From assembly GCA_002887195.1 (NCBI GenBank), contig PJAB01000801.1, forward strand, positions 1 to 20,522: a stretch of 20,522 bases of DNA, read 5' to 3'. A program made the translations under genes and the position numbers. A model generated the notes under the pieces. The model was not told the DNA's origin and did no database searches. It saw nothing but the letters and a program-made list of their open reading frames with translations. Shown here in pieces: positions 7,448 through 16,160 of the stretch (positions are counted from its first letter, which is position 1; each line of letters opens with the position of its first letter). The stretch is from Chrysochromulina parva. Its lineage: Eukaryota > Haptophyta > Prymnesiales > Chrysochromulinaceae.

Positions 7448-8422
7448 ATGAATGGGCACGACGCCGTCGCGGGACGGGATGCGCGAATCGACGTGCGAAT
7501 TCCTGCCCACCCCAGCTTCGGCGCTGTGCGGGTTACGGTTGCGCACAGTTTCCCCAGCCTGGCACAGCTATCCGCTTGCCGAGTGCACCGCACGCACGCG
7601 CTATCACAGTGCGTGCCCATCTCCAATCCAGCCACGGGATCTGCGTCGCTTACGGCCGCCTTCGAAAGCATCCCAGAGCTTGCTGCGGGGCAGCGTTATC
7701 GCTTGCAGTATCCGGTCATGGACTCGCGAATGCGGGTCACAAAAACGAACTCGTCTCACGCTCTCAACGTCGGAGGCATGCAGACGTGGCTGCAGCGTCG
7801 TCGACCAAAGCACTGGCGCCGCCCAGCACAGTGCATCGTGATGACCGTGCGCGACCCTGCCGAACGCTTTGAGTCCGCCTTCCGCGACAGCTACATGAGG
7901 CACGAGCGACTGGTGATGTCAATCCCCTCGACGCGGCGCAACCGCACAAAGGTCACGGCGACGCTGCTCGTGCAGCACATGAGGCAAGCCTTGAGAGAGG
8001 AGGAGAGCGGACGAGCACCGCAGGCGACCGCCAACGGGCCAGCGAGGTTGTATGCATCGAGCGCTGCACAGCCCGATTGGCACAACCGCCTGACCAATTA
8101 CCCCGGACCGACGAATGGTAGCCTGTTCCTCATCTCTCAGCTCTGGTACCTGCAGGGGCTCAACTGCACCGAGACGGAGCTACACCTCGTGTGCACCGAG
8201 CGCTTCGAGAGCGATTGGCGGCGCTTCCTCGCGGCCTTCGGCGTCGCGTCGCCGGCTGTGGCCGCGCACCAGCACAAGCGGCATGACGTCAAGCCGCACA
8301 CGCGCGCTCATCGCGCCGCGCGCAACTCGGTCCTGAGCGCAAGCGACCGGGCCTTTGTGCGCGACGTGCTCTACCCGTGGGATTGGGAGCTCTACCGATG
8401 GGCCTGCAGGGGAGGACATTAA
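7448..8422 (+). CDS. Sulfotransferase-like protein
   Basis: The 324-residue ORF has the landmarks of PAPS-dependent carbohydrate-type sulfotransferases. A P-loop-like 5'-phosphosulfate site, PATGSASLTAAFES, lies at about 61-74. The 3'-phosphate motif VRDPAERFESAFRDSY lies at about 134-149. QLWYLQGLNCTETELHLVCTERFESDW-type sequence (in pieces, 231-257) and the closing RDVLYPWDWELYRW (305-318) match the C-terminal helix of the family. Such enzymes transfer sulfate from PAPS to sugars or other hydroxyls, usually in the Golgi lumen. No N-terminal membrane anchor is visible. The first 55 residues resemble nothing, and a 5' exon could be missing. The P-loop has Ala-Thr-Gly-Ser in place of the more common Lys-Thr/Ala-Gly-Ser/Thr, so activity is not certain. 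The start is the first ATG in frame. Confidence 0.7.
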   Translation: MNGHDAVAGRDARIDVRIPAHPSFGAVRVTVAHSFPSLAQLSACRVHRTHALSQCVPISNPATGSASLTAAFESIPELAAGQRYRLQYPVMDSRMRVTKTNSSHALNVGGMQTWLQRRRPKHWRRPAQCIVMTVRDPAERFESAFRDSYMRHERLVMSIPSTRRNRTKVTATLLVQHMRQALREEESGRAPQATANGPARLYASSAAQPDWHNRLTNYPGPTNGSLFLISQLWYLQGLNCTETELHLVCTERFESDWRRFLAAFGVASPAVAAHQHKRHDVKPHTRAHRAARNSVLSASDRAFVRDVLYPWDWELYRWACRGGH

Positions 8423-9125
8423 AGCCAATTGCCGTAGTCTCGAGGTCTGTTGTCTCGAGGAGTCGAGATATCTGGTATCGTACTGGTATCGGGTTAGCCC
8501 CCGCCGCGGGGCTGTTTTGCTTAGAGGGTCAATGTAGTACGCATCAGCGAGATCGTGTTGAGTACGCAAGTCTTCGACACACTTCGACCTCATTGCGACT
8601 TCGTCTTCGGACGTTCGACGCGAGACCACTGACCAGCTCGCAGCTGCGCGAGACCGGACTGGACGGAAGTCGGAACGATGTTGCAACTTCCAACTTGCAT
8701 GTTCGGATGATGTTGGTTATTCGCCGGTTCCCGTCCGATGTTACTTGGCGTGTCGCGGTACAACGCGCGACAGATACATCAGTGCAACTTAAACGCCATA
8801 CGCAGCGCACGGCATTGCGGGCAACTGCGTCCCGGTGGGACAAGCCGAGCCGGCCCGGCCGGTGCCCACAAGAGCCAGGTCCGAGGTCCCCGTCAAGTCC
8901 CCAGACCCAACCGAGGTCCGAGCCCGTAGCGATCCCGCATACCCCACGCCACGCAGTCCACCCCAATCCTGAATGCTACACGAGCTGAAGTACAAGCCCG
9001 GGACTTGCCGTCTCGCCCAGCACGAGCCCGACACGCACGTGTGTCGTGGCTCGTGCTCGCGCACGAGCACGGCAGCACGTAAAGTAGCACCGACCAGGAC
9101 CAACGCGACAAGACAGTCACTACGC
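8423..9125. other. Convergent intergenic region, sulfotransferase-like gene to SET gene
   Basis: 703 bp between two 3' ends. ORFs on both strands (about 8377-8988 plus and 8544-8966 minus) have no recognisable domain and biased composition, so I treat them as chance. Short direct repeats occur (CTGGTATCG twice near 8470-8490), and there is an imperfect palindrome of about 20 bp around 9047-9070 (CTCGTGCTCGCGCACGAGCA). No RNA gene was recognised. Confidence 0.4.
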
Positions 9126-10823
9126 TTACCGGCGTTGCTGCTTGGGCGGTGGCGGCTGTGCATCATCGTCCTCCTCGCCCTCGTCCTCCTCGCCCTCGTC
9201 CTCCTCGCCCTCGTCCTCCTCGCCCTCGTCCTCCTCTCCTTCCTCATCCTCACCATCGTTGTCCAGCCCCACCTCTACGAGCAACCGCAGCGCCGCCCGC
9301 CGCGTGGCTGCCAGCGCCGCACGTTCGCCCTGGACCAGCGCCCGTGCCGCTGCCAGCCGCCTTATGTGCGCCGTGCCGCGTGCCTCACTCTCGTCACTCG
9401 TTGTGCCAAGCCCCCTCATCGCTGAGGTCTCGTCCTGATAGCGTGCCTCTGCCGTGCTGATGGCGGCCACCGTCGCCTCGACAACGATGGCAGCGAGCAG
9501 CGGCTCGTCCTCGAGTACGGAGCTATCGAGCAGTGGTACACGAGGCGCGCCCATGCCGGTCTGGCCGCTTTCGACTTCGTTCCTACCGCCGCCGCCTTCG
9601 CCAACGTTCACACCGTCCGCGTCAACGCCAAGCAGCTCTGCAAAGTCCTCGTAGGGCATCATCAAAAGGAGCATCGTCGTGAGCAACGCATCGGGCAACG
9701 GCTCGACGATGCTCACAGCCAGCCGGCCACCGTACGGAGCGAGCAAGCGCGCACACGCAGCCTCTTTGGCAAACCATCCCTCGAGAGGAACCCATGGAAG
9801 CGACCGGCCAGTGCCGCCGCCGCCGCCGCTGCTGCCTCCGCTGGGACCGGGTAGCGAGCGTGTCACCGCCTCGGCGGTGGCCTTGGCCGCACGCAACAAG
9901 GCCTCGAGGGTGAGGAGCGCTGTGGTGGGCAACGCCGCCTCGCCGTCCGACGAGACGAAACCATACGTGAGCAGCAGCTGACTGTCGGAGAAGTCATCAT
10001 AAGTGTGCACCACCTCCTCGCCTGCAGCGAGGTCGCGCTCTGCCCTCATCGAGAAGACCAGCGGCGAGTTGCCGCCACGGGTGATGCCGCCGCTGCTCTC
10101 GCTGCTAGGGGCGCTGCGGCTGGCGGCTGAGCCCTCCGTTCGCTCGACACTACGCTCGACGACGAGGGAAGTAGCCTGGCCAGCACGCGAGTGGTTGAGC
10201 ATGTCGATGGCTGGGAGCATGTAGGGCCCTGCGGCGCCACCGGTAGCCGCCGCGTCGAAGAAGCCGCGCGTGCGCACGGCCGCACACGCACGCAGGAAGG
10301 CACCCAGGGATGGGTCTGGCCATAGAGCTGGATGCGCCTCGACGAGCGGCCGAATCTCCTTCGTCCAGAGAATCTCCGCGGCGCCAACGAGCGAGCCACT
10401 CGCATCGCGCAGCCCACTCAGCTCGTCGTGCACACTCGTACCTCGCAGTGCCTCCAGCTCGTCTGTCGTCCAGTGCTCGAGCGTGTCATACTCGCAAGGC
10501 AACATGCGCAGGTAGGGTGCCCAAGAGGAGCCGTCGCCAAGCGCGAGCTCACGCATCAAGTAGAGCGCCGTGCGAAGCACCGGCGAAACTGTGCGCGCCG
10601 CTTTGGGCATCCAACCGCACTCGGCGTCTTCGTTCTCGCATGCGCAGATGACAGCATCGCGTGGAAGACGGAGCAGCAGCTCACCACGCCGAATCGGCCC
10701 AACGGTGAAGACGCCGCGCTCACGCTCACCCGATGAGCGGCCGAAGAGCTCGAGATCATCGTGCACGAAGCCACCGCGCGAGCAGAGGTAGCTGGCGAGG
10801 GTGGTGGACTCGGTGCTCGCCAT
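9126..10823 (-). CDS. SET-domain lysine methyltransferase, Rubisco LSMT/SETD3/SETD6-like
   Basis: The ORF is 565 residues from the ATG at 10823 (MASTESTT); a longer version would begin at TTG. The split SET domain is complete. RGVFTVGPIRRGELLLRLPR (about 36-55) is SET-N. A helical insert follows. LPAIDMLNHS (203-212) carries the NHS core, and GEEVVHTYDDFSDSQLLLTY, followed by GFV, forms the SET-C substrate and SAM pocket. A helical C-terminal region (about 320-510) corresponds to the Rubis-subs-bind domain. These enzymes use S-adenosylmethionine to methylate lysine, or histidine in SETD3, on non-histone proteins such as Rubisco, aldolase or ribosomal proteins. The substrate here is not deducible. 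A Gly-rich insert (about 340-350) and a hydrophilic loop sit inside the C-terminal domain. The tail is a repeated EEDEG array and then PPPPKQQRR. No plastid leader is obvious. Confidence 0.85.
   Translation of the reverse strand: MASTESTTLASYLCSRGGFVHDDLELFGRSSGERERGVFTVGPIRRGELLLRLPRDAVICACENEDAECGWMPKAARTVSPVLRTALYLMRELALGDGSSWAPYLRMLPCEYDTLEHWTTDELEALRGTSVHDELSGLRDASGSLVGAAEILWTKEIRPLVEAHPALWPDPSLGAFLRACAAVRTRGFFDAAATGGAAGPYMLPAIDMLNHSRAGQATSLVVERSVERTEGSAASRSAPSSESSGGITRGGNSPLVFSMRAERDLAAGEEVVHTYDDFSDSQLLLTYGFVSSDGEAALPTTALLTLEALLRAAKATAEAVTRSLPGPSGGSSGGGGGTGRSLPWVPLEGWFAKEAACARLLAPYGGRLAVSIVEPLPDALLTTMLLLMMPYEDFAELLGVDADGVNVGEGGGGRNEVESGQTGMGAPRVPLLDSSVLEDEPLLAAIVVEATVAAISTAEARYQDETSAMRGLGTTSDESEARGTAHIRRLAAARALVQGERAALAATRRAALRLLVEVGLDNDGEDEEGEEDEGEEDEGEEDEGEEDEGEEDDDAQPPPPKQQRR
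9171..9245 (-). repeat. 15-bp minisatellite in the SET gene tail
   Basis: Four perfect 15-bp units (9171-9230) and one degenerate unit (9231-9245) encode the repeated EDEGE acidic array. The period is a multiple of three, so copy-number change would keep the frame. Confidence 0.9.
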
Positions 10824-11118
10824 GACTTCAAGCAAGCAGGCAGGAATCCAGGGGCCCTCGGCTTCGAGGGCCCGCGCCCGCGCGGTCGTCTCTCTTGTGT
10901 GAACTAAAAGCGACCGTGTGAACTAAAAGCGACCGGGCGGGGCTAAGCTTTAAGTGGCCCGGCCCGGCGGCTGATCGAGTATGGCTGTGATAATAGGGGG
11001 TCCCACACGGATCCCCGAGCTAGTGGTAACCGCATCCGTATGCTTGTACGCCGGTCCGGTGTCTCTGGGTGTCGAATTATAACCATTGGCTGTGAACTTG
11101 GGGGAAATTATTAAGACG
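10824..11118. promoter_or_regulatory. Intergenic region upstream of the SET gene
   Basis: 295 bp between the RING gene 3' end and the SET start, both on the minus strand. The notable content is a perfect tandem 19-bp repeat at 10897-10934. GTGAACTTGG also occurs near 11092. Confidence 0.4.
10897..10934 (-). repeat. Tandem 19-bp repeat in the SET gene promoter region
   Basis: Two perfect copies (10897-10915 and 10916-10934) of a unit that reads GGTCGCTTTTAGTTCACAC on the minus strand, 74-111 bases upstream of the SET ATG. Each copy carries TTCACAC and CTTTTAGT. Tandem copies so placed could be factor-binding sites, but that is inference. Confidence 0.85.
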
Positions 11119-11715
11119 TCAGCTCAAGCTGACAACCGGCCCAATGTGAGCCTCTGTTGGCGGCAGCGGAGGCCCACTGGCCGCCGCCTCATCGTCCTCA
11201 TCGTCGTCCTCGTCCTCGGCATCGTCGTCCTCGGCGTCCACATCATGCTCCTCATCGTCGTCGTCGTCGTCGTCGTCGTCATTGCTGCCCGCCGTCTCCG
11301 CGGCCGCCTCTGCAGCATAAATGCGCTCCATTCGGGCTCGCCAGTCGCCAATACCCCGAGCCGCGTTCCACTCCTCTGCTCCTCCAGTCCCCGCTCCTCT
11401 GTTGTCCGCTCCTCCGCCTGGCGAGCGAGGCCACGGTGTGAGCAGCAGGGTGAGCCACGTAAAAATCCGCACAGTGCGTGATGGAGCTCCACGAGGCTCG
11501 GCATCGGAATCGCCAGCGAGACAAGTGCTTGGCGGAAGCGTGCCAGGTGGAGAAGCGCGGCAAGTCGGACAGGTCTTTTTCTCGTCTTGCCACGCTTGCA
11601 CGCAGGCCGCGTGAAAAAAGTGAGGGCACCGTGGACTGCCGCGTAGCCTATCGGCGCCCTGAGCGAGCGGTTCGAGGCATACGGCACACATCTCTTCAGG
11701 AGCCCTTGTCGACAT
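11119..11715 (-). CDS. RING-H2 finger protein with poly-acidic tail, probable E3 ubiquitin ligase
   Basis: From the ATG at 11715 the protein is 198 residues; another in-frame ATG at 11757 would add 14. A complete RING-H2 finger lies at 10-52: C10-x2-C13-x16-C30-x1-H32-x2-H35-x2-C38-x10-C49-x2-C52, with the usual aromatic and Trp residues (HFFHAACVQAW) and CPTC. RING-H2 proteins bind E2 enzymes and promote ubiquitin transfer. A moderately hydrophobic stretch, TVRIFTWLTLLLTPWP, follows at about 80-95 and could touch a membrane. The C-terminal third is low complexity, with a run of nine Asp and more Asp/Glu, encoded partly by a GTC microsatellite. It is in tandem with the SET gene, with no evidence of a shared role. 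Confidence 0.8.
   Translation of the reverse strand: MSTRAPEEMCAVCLEPLAQGADRLRGSPRCPHFFHAACVQAWQDEKKTCPTCRASPPGTLPPSTCLAGDSDAEPRGAPSRTVRIFTWLTLLLTPWPRSPGGGADNRGAGTGGAEEWNAARGIGDWRARMERIYAAEAAAETAGSNDDDDDDDDDEEHDVDAEDDDAEDEDDDEDDEAAASGPPLPPTEAHIGPVVSLS
11255..11280 (-). repeat. Trinucleotide microsatellite encoding poly-Asp
   Basis: An uninterrupted run of TCG/GTC triplets on the plus strand reads GAC on the minus strand and gives the Asp run in the RING protein tail. Confidence 0.9.
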
Positions 11716-12189
11716 GCCACACCTGATTGATCTGTGAAACATACGTACGACGCGCATCCGTCACTCCAAAGCGACCACTTTTCCATTCAAACATTGCGGG
11801 CGATCACGAAGGCCTGTGCATCCTTTGCCATGTCCCATGCTGAATCCCGACACCCCACCCCAATGCCCAATGCGCAATGGTTCACTCCCCAGCACAAGCC
11901 AATTATTTGCACAAGCGTGACTGTGTAGGTCCAAATCCAAAAAGGGATGCGCAGAGGTGTTTGCGAAGCGCTCGAAGCGTTCGTGGCTCTATTGCATGCT
12001 CTATTGAAAGCCACCGAGTCGGCGCTTGAGCAATTATAGTAGAACGTACACGACAGAGGACTGAAAGAGGACTAAAAGCGTTAGGTGCGGTGTGCCTTCA
12101 GCCTTCAACCTGCGGCGGCATGAACGGCGGGGCGGACCGGATACGCGTATACACGTAATTTTGATGGCGAAAAATTGCGGTGGTCAGAC
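11716..12189. other. Intergenic region upstream of the RING gene
   Basis: 474 bp between the methyltransferase 3' end and the preferred RING start, both on the minus strand. An ACTAAAAGCG motif occurs at about 12070, shared with the SET promoter repeat. Short ORFs here show no recognisable product. Confidence 0.35.
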
Positions 12190-13212
12190 TCAGGTCGCAC
12201 GCGGTCGTTGGGGTGGTGTATTTGGCTTTGGGGTTGCTCGCGGTCGCACGTGCGGTTTTGACGTGGTATTTCGGTGGTATCTCGCGAAGTAACTCACTTG
12301 AGCTGCAGTCCAGCGCGCACGGGCAACTTGAGTTGCACTCGGCCTCTGGTGCTCCAGCGACATTTCGTGCCTCAATTTCAAGCCTCCCGCCTCGAAATCG
12401 CGCGAACGGAACACGCCTTTTTGGAGCACCACCACACTTGGGTAAAAGTGCATCCCCACAATCGTCTTCGAGAGCGCATCGGTGGGTGTCATCAGGCGCA
12501 TGCCCATGGACGGACTCTTGAACGATCTGCCTGACGCGGGGTCGGTCCAATTATATGCATGATCGGCATGCATCTGGTCCACGTAACGCTTGGCCTGCTC
12601 GATGAAGGTGGCGGGGTTGCCTGGCCCCTCTTTGAACTCGCCATTGATCCAATAGTTCGTGTGGAGGTCTTCCACCACGTACAAGCCGCCATGCGGACCC
12701 CATGCGGGCCTCGGCCCAAGTTGGCCGGAGGGCGGCTGGAGTCGGATGACTGGAAAGAGGTGCACCAGAGCAGCCATGATGTCGGCCGAATGGTGCGAGG
12801 CGTCATCGACCACAATGTCCAGGGGCGCGAGTTTTCGGGCGAGGTCCTCCATGAACTCGGAGTCAGAGGTTGCGCCTAGGTGGATTGTAATCTTGCGCTT
12901 TGGGTCATTCAAGCGCATGCACGCAGGGTTGATGTCGACACCGTGCAATTCGAGAGACTCGCCAAAGTACGACTTCCACATTTCGAGCGATCCTCCGCTC
13001 TGCACGCCCAGCTCAAGCATGCGAAGGGGCTTGCCGGAGGCACGCAACGGGGCGAAATGCGTCTCATAAATGTGAAAGTAGTGGCTGGCCTTGTGAATCA
13101 TGCGATCGTAGGCTTTCCTCGTCGCTACGAAATGCTCAAAGTCATTGGCGAATCCGTGGCCGCCGTGCATAGGCGCTCGAGCATACGCGCTCGAGTGCAT
13201 AGGAGCGCTCAT
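12190..13212 (-). CDS. Class I SAM-dependent methyltransferase, cephalosporin hydroxylase/MycE-like
   Basis: The product is 340 residues from the ATG at 13212; the longer frame begins at TTG. The Rossmann-type motifs are LELGVQSGGSLEMWKSYF (66-83, the SAM glycine motif), HGVDINPAC (90-98, acidic residue after strand 2), LDIVVDDASHHSADIM (131-146) and GGLYVVEDLHTNYW (175-188). The DDASHH and VEDLHTxYW pair is typical of the family that includes macrocin O-methyltransferase-like proteins and cephalosporin hydroxylase CmcI-like proteins, where these acidic and His residues bind a divalent metal and the acceptor. The substrate is unknown; natural-product or sugar hydroxyls are the usual acceptors. 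No signal peptide is evident. The last 40 residues are basic and Pro-rich. Context gives no pathway. Confidence 0.78.
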   Translation of the reverse strand: MSAPMHSSAYARAPMHGGHGFANDFEHFVATRKAYDRMIHKASHYFHIYETHFAPLRASGKPLRMLELGVQSGGSLEMWKSYFGESLELHGVDINPACMRLNDPKRKITIHLGATSDSEFMEDLARKLAPLDIVVDDASHHSADIMAALVHLFPVIRLQPPSGQLGPRPAWGPHGGLYVVEDLHTNYWINGEFKEGPGNPATFIEQAKRYVDQMHADHAYNWTDPASGRSFKSPSMGMRLMTPTDALSKTIVGMHFYPSVVVLQKGVFRSRDFEAGGLKLRHEMSLEHQRPSATQVARARWTAAQVSYFARYHRNTTSKPHVRPRATPKPNTPPQRPRAT

Positions 13213-13721
13213 CACCACAGGCGAGACCCATGAACGCAAGAAGTGTGATGATACCTATTTTACCGGTAAAAAGACACCGGTAGGTACCGGTAACCTACCG
13301 TATAGGACCGGTAAAAAGACACCGGGGGGAGCCGAGGACACACGTCCGGGCACGCGGTCACGGGAAAACACGCCAGGCGCCCAGGCCCAGGGGGACACGA
13401 CACACGGAATCAGCAGCAATCACACAAACGAACCTTATCAGAACCGAGAACCGACTCACCGACACAATAGGATGTGACCGGTATCGGTACCGGTACCGTG
13501 CTCGGTGTGAATGGTGTATTTACAGTGGAGGTTCCGCGTGGGGTATCTTGGACAACTAGGGTATTGACTTTGGAGCGCGCACGATCACGCGACCGATTAC
13601 CCTGAACTAGGCGCACATCACAGTAAGCGCGCGGGGGTGGTCCTGTTTTAAATTCACACACACCCGGCGTGCGCCGACTCGCCTGTCTCGTGTGGCGGCG
13701 TTTAGCGGCGCGAGTCACAAG
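13213..13721. other. Divergent, repeat-bearing intergenic region, methyltransferase to PH protein
   Basis: About 510 bp between two start codons. It contains ACCGGT/GGTACC-rich repeats (13262-13334 and 13477-13498), and TTCACAC at 13653-13659 about 65 bases before the PH gene ATG. GTGTGAA occurs at 13505-13511. No gene is supported within it. Confidence 0.45.
13262..13334. repeat. Dispersed ACCGGT repeat, copy A
   Basis: A 19-bp unit (ACCGGTAAAAAGACACCGG) occurs at 13262-13280 and again at 13307-13325. The second continues to 13334 and matches 17305-17332 exactly over 28 bp. Self-complementary GGTACC and ACCGGT words lie between and beside the copies. Confidence 0.85.
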
Positions 13722-14759
13722 ATGGATCCACAAGTTGATCTGCAGACTCTCCTGCAAGCTCGGCAGGGGTACCTTTGGAAGCTCGGTGGCGGCCAGGAAA
13801 CGGGATCCAAGTGGAACCGCAGATGGTTTGTGTTACGCGATAACGTGCTCATGTATTTCCAGGCGCCCCGTGACTTTCTTGGCTTTCGCGACAAGCCCAA
13901 CGGTGTGGTGCTCCTCGACGAAGCGAACGTTCGGCTTCGTGATGAGAAGACGGCGCGCCCATTCACGTTCGTATTGTCACATGCTGGAGGCGAGAGCGTG
14001 GTGCTAGCTGCCGAGAGCGAGAAAGAGATGCATGAGTGGATGCAGGCCGTTCGGACCTCGCGGATGTGCGTCTCCGACCATGCGGCTGCAGGCATGTCCG
14101 AGGAGACGCGTCGCGACTCCGCCGAATCAGACCTGGAAAATGCCCGGGCCAAGCGGTCGGACCCGGAGAAAGAGCTCGCGCAGATCGAGAAGGAGCTTGA
14201 GGAAGTGCAGTCCGAGCATCGGCAGCTGGAGGCGGAGAAGGACTCGGCCGAGAAGCAGCTCAAGGAGCTCATGGCACGCTTTAAGCTGCGCAAGGCGCTG
14301 CTGCACTGGCGGCACCGCAAACTGACGCTCTCGTTCCGATCCCTCGTGACCATGGTGTTCCGCACGCGCGTCGAGGAGGCGAAACGTCTGAAGGAGGGCT
14401 CGGAGCGGCGCATCTTCATGATGGATGCTGAGATGCAGAAGGCTGTGGTCGATCGGCAGAAGGCGGAGGCTGCGAAGCGCAAGTCGGATGAGATGCTCAC
14501 CAAGGAGCTCACCCTCAAAAAAGACGGCGAGATGGAGCTTCGGGATGCACAGCGGCAGCTCGCGGCCGACCAGGAGCGAGCCGAGGCGGCCGCGCGGCGT
14601 GTGGCGGCTTTGCAGGCGCAGGGCGCCGTCGCCTCGCTGGGCGTGCGCGAGAAGGACGACGTGCTCAGGCTGATGGAAGAGATGCACGCGTTGTCGGCGC
14701 AGACCGACCAGCTGACACTGAGTCTGAAGCGCCGCGTTGGGGGCTCGAAAGACCCATGA
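13722..14759 (+). CDS. PH-domain coiled-coil protein
   Basis: The protein is 345 residues from the ATG at 13722; the longer frame begins at GTG. Residues about 14-113 form a pleckstrin homology domain: QGYLWKLGGG (first strand), KWNRRWFVLRDNVLMYF (30-46), GVVLLDEANVRL, RPFTFVLSHAGGESVVLAAE, and the C-terminal helix EKEMHEWMQAVRTS with the near-invariant Trp106. PH domains bind phosphoinositides or proteins, so membrane recruitment is likely. The basic residues in the first loop (Lys30, Arg33, Arg34) are compatible with phosphoinositide binding. Residues about 137-335 are a long charged coiled coil, interrupted near 190-215 by a basic, Trp- and Phe-containing segment (ALLHWRHRKLTLSFRS). This looks like a scaffold or adaptor. 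No enzyme domain is attached. Confidence 0.85.
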   Translation: MDPQVDLQTLLQARQGYLWKLGGGQETGSKWNRRWFVLRDNVLMYFQAPRDFLGFRDKPNGVVLLDEANVRLRDEKTARPFTFVLSHAGGESVVLAAESEKEMHEWMQAVRTSRMCVSDHAAAGMSEETRRDSAESDLENARAKRSDPEKELAQIEKELEEVQSEHRQLEAEKDSAEKQLKELMARFKLRKALLHWRHRKLTLSFRSLVTMVFRTRVEEAKRLKEGSERRIFMMDAEMQKAVVDRQKAEAAKRKSDEMLTKELTLKKDGEMELRDAQRQLAADQERAEAAARRVAALQAQGAVASLGVREKDDVLRLMEEMHALSAQTDQLTLSLKRRVGGSKDP

Positions 14760-15494
14760 GGCATCGACAAGGCATCAGCATGATTCTCTGTGGACCCCCT
14801 TCCGTTCCCGCGAACCCTTCGCCGCCCTCGTCTGCGTCGCCTATGATGGTCTCTGGACCAAGCCCGTTTTGGCGAGGGGTTTCGGCCGGAGACAAGGCTC
14901 TGCAAGCACTCCATGGATCTATCCTAATATGGATCTATCCCGCTCTTCCCCCGATCTCCCCCGCTCTCCCCCCACTCTCCCCCGCCTCCGGCTCGCATCT
15001 AATATGGTCCCATTTTACCGAGCTGGTCACGGCTCTTTCGCCCTGGCAAGGGGTCCTCACTTATGTGGCATGCGTGGGGAATTTCCCTATTCCCAAGGCG
15101 CCGCGTATGATGCTGTTACAGTCAACGAAGGCATGACGCATGAGTCGTGAGCGCGTGTGGTCTGGTGTGTGTTTGGCCGTCTCGTTGTGCCATCGGCTTC
15201 GCACACATGGTAAGGTCTACTGCTGCCCATGTGCTGTGAGAGTAAACTCTGGTGAACGGAGTTACCACAGCTCTCATCGGGACATCGCGATAACTTTTAG
15301 TCGTGAGCGCGCGAGATCGAGGTGTGAATTCACAGAAATTTACGCCGGCTACGGCGTACGTCGACGTGGGAATTCACAGATGTTCACCCCAAACAATGGC
15401 AGGAGCTTCGGAGAACGCGCGAGAGATAGAATTTCTTGGTTTCGTGTCGCGTCTGTCGTGTTAACGTTCACACAAGCAGAATTTGCGAGCACAT
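14760..15494. other. Intergenic region, PH protein to GEP4-like gene
   Basis: 735 bp between two plus-strand genes. It contains a pyrimidine-rich CTCCCCC-type tract (about 14940-14990), a 13-mer AGTCGTGAGCGCG repeated at 15143 and 15299, and GAATTCACAG repeated at 15326 and 15370. TTCACAC/GTGTGAA occurs at 15322-15328 and 15467-15473. ORFs crossing it show no recognisable product. Confidence 0.4.
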
Positions 15495-16160
15495 ATGCCG
15501 CAGTCGTGGAACTGGCCCGCGGTGCGCACGACCGTGCGCGTGCTCTTACGGCAGCCGTCGCTCGCCGTGCCGCACGTCGAGGTCGCCGACATTCGTCAGC
15601 TTGATTTTCGCCGGCTGCGGGCGGCCGGCTGCGAAGCTGTCATATTTGACAAGGACAACACGCTGACTGTGCCGTACTCTGACGCAATTGAGCCGATGCT
15701 CGTGGCCGCACTCCGCGAGTGCCGCGAGGCCTTCGAAGGAAGGGTCGCCGTGCTGAGCAATTCTGCGGGCACGCCTGACGACCCTGGCCATGCGACCGCC
15801 AACCGCCTCGAGCGCTCGCTCGGTGTACCTGTGCTGCGTCGGCCAGAGAAGAAGCCGCGAGGCTTCGAGAGCGTTCGTGCGCACTTTGGGAACGTCGACC
15901 CGGCGCGCCTGGTCATGGTCGGCGACCGATACTTTACCGATGTTACGTTTGGAAACCTGCACGGCATGCTGTGCGTGCGGACGGCCCAACTGACCAGCGC
16001 GGGCGACAACCCGGTCGCACGTGTAATGCACATGTTTGAGGTGTGGCTCGTGGCGCTCTACCGTTGGCTGCGCGTACGGCCACCGCCACATCGGCTGCTG
16101 CCAATCGCGTCTGAATTCGTCCGCATCAAAGCGCCAGTCATTCGAGGACGTGGCGACTAG
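15495..16160 (+). CDS. GEP4: GEP4/YqeG-type HAD phosphatase (phosphatidylglycerophosphate phosphatase)
   Basis: The protein is 221 residues from the ATG at 15495; the longer frame begins at TTG. HAD motif I is AVIFDKDNTLT with nucleophile Asp52 and acid/base Asp54. Motif II is VAVLSNSAG (85-92), motif III includes the Lys-rich KKPRGF (119-124), and motif IV is LVMVGDRYFTDVTFGNLHGM (139-158). The DKDNTL plus GDRxxTDVxFGNxxGM combination is specific to the YqeG/Gep4 family. Yeast Gep4 dephosphorylates phosphatidylglycerophosphate in the mitochondrial matrix, a step to cardiolipin; plastid homologues make phosphatidylglycerol. The Arg-rich N-terminus (PAVRTTVRVLLRQPSLAVPH) could be part of a targeting segment. 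A hydrophobic, Trp-rich C-terminal helix near 175-195 may bind membrane. Confidence 0.88.
   Translation: MPQSWNWPAVRTTVRVLLRQPSLAVPHVEVADIRQLDFRRLRAAGCEAVIFDKDNTLTVPYSDAIEPMLVAALRECREAFEGRVAVLSNSAGTPDDPGHATANRLERSLGVPVLRRPEKKPRGFESVRAHFGNVDPARLVMVGDRYFTDVTFGNLHGMLCVRTAQLTSAGDNPVARVMHMFEVWLVALYRWLRVRPPPHRLLPIASEFVRIKAPVIRGRGD

Noticed and set aside
8377..8988. 203-residue ORF after the sulfotransferase-like gene
   Set aside because: It overlaps the end of a better gene and has no recognisable domain or periodic pattern.
13262..13498. CRISPR-like array from repeated ACCGGTAAAAAGACACCGG
   Set aside because: There are only two or three irregular copies, with no uniform spacers and no cas genes, in a eukaryotic context.
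13715..14914. 399-residue ORF on the minus strand opposite the PH-domain gene
   Set aside because: It is Ser/Arg-rich with no domain, and the plus strand encodes a clear PH domain and coiled coil. It is an antisense shadow of GC-rich coding sequence.
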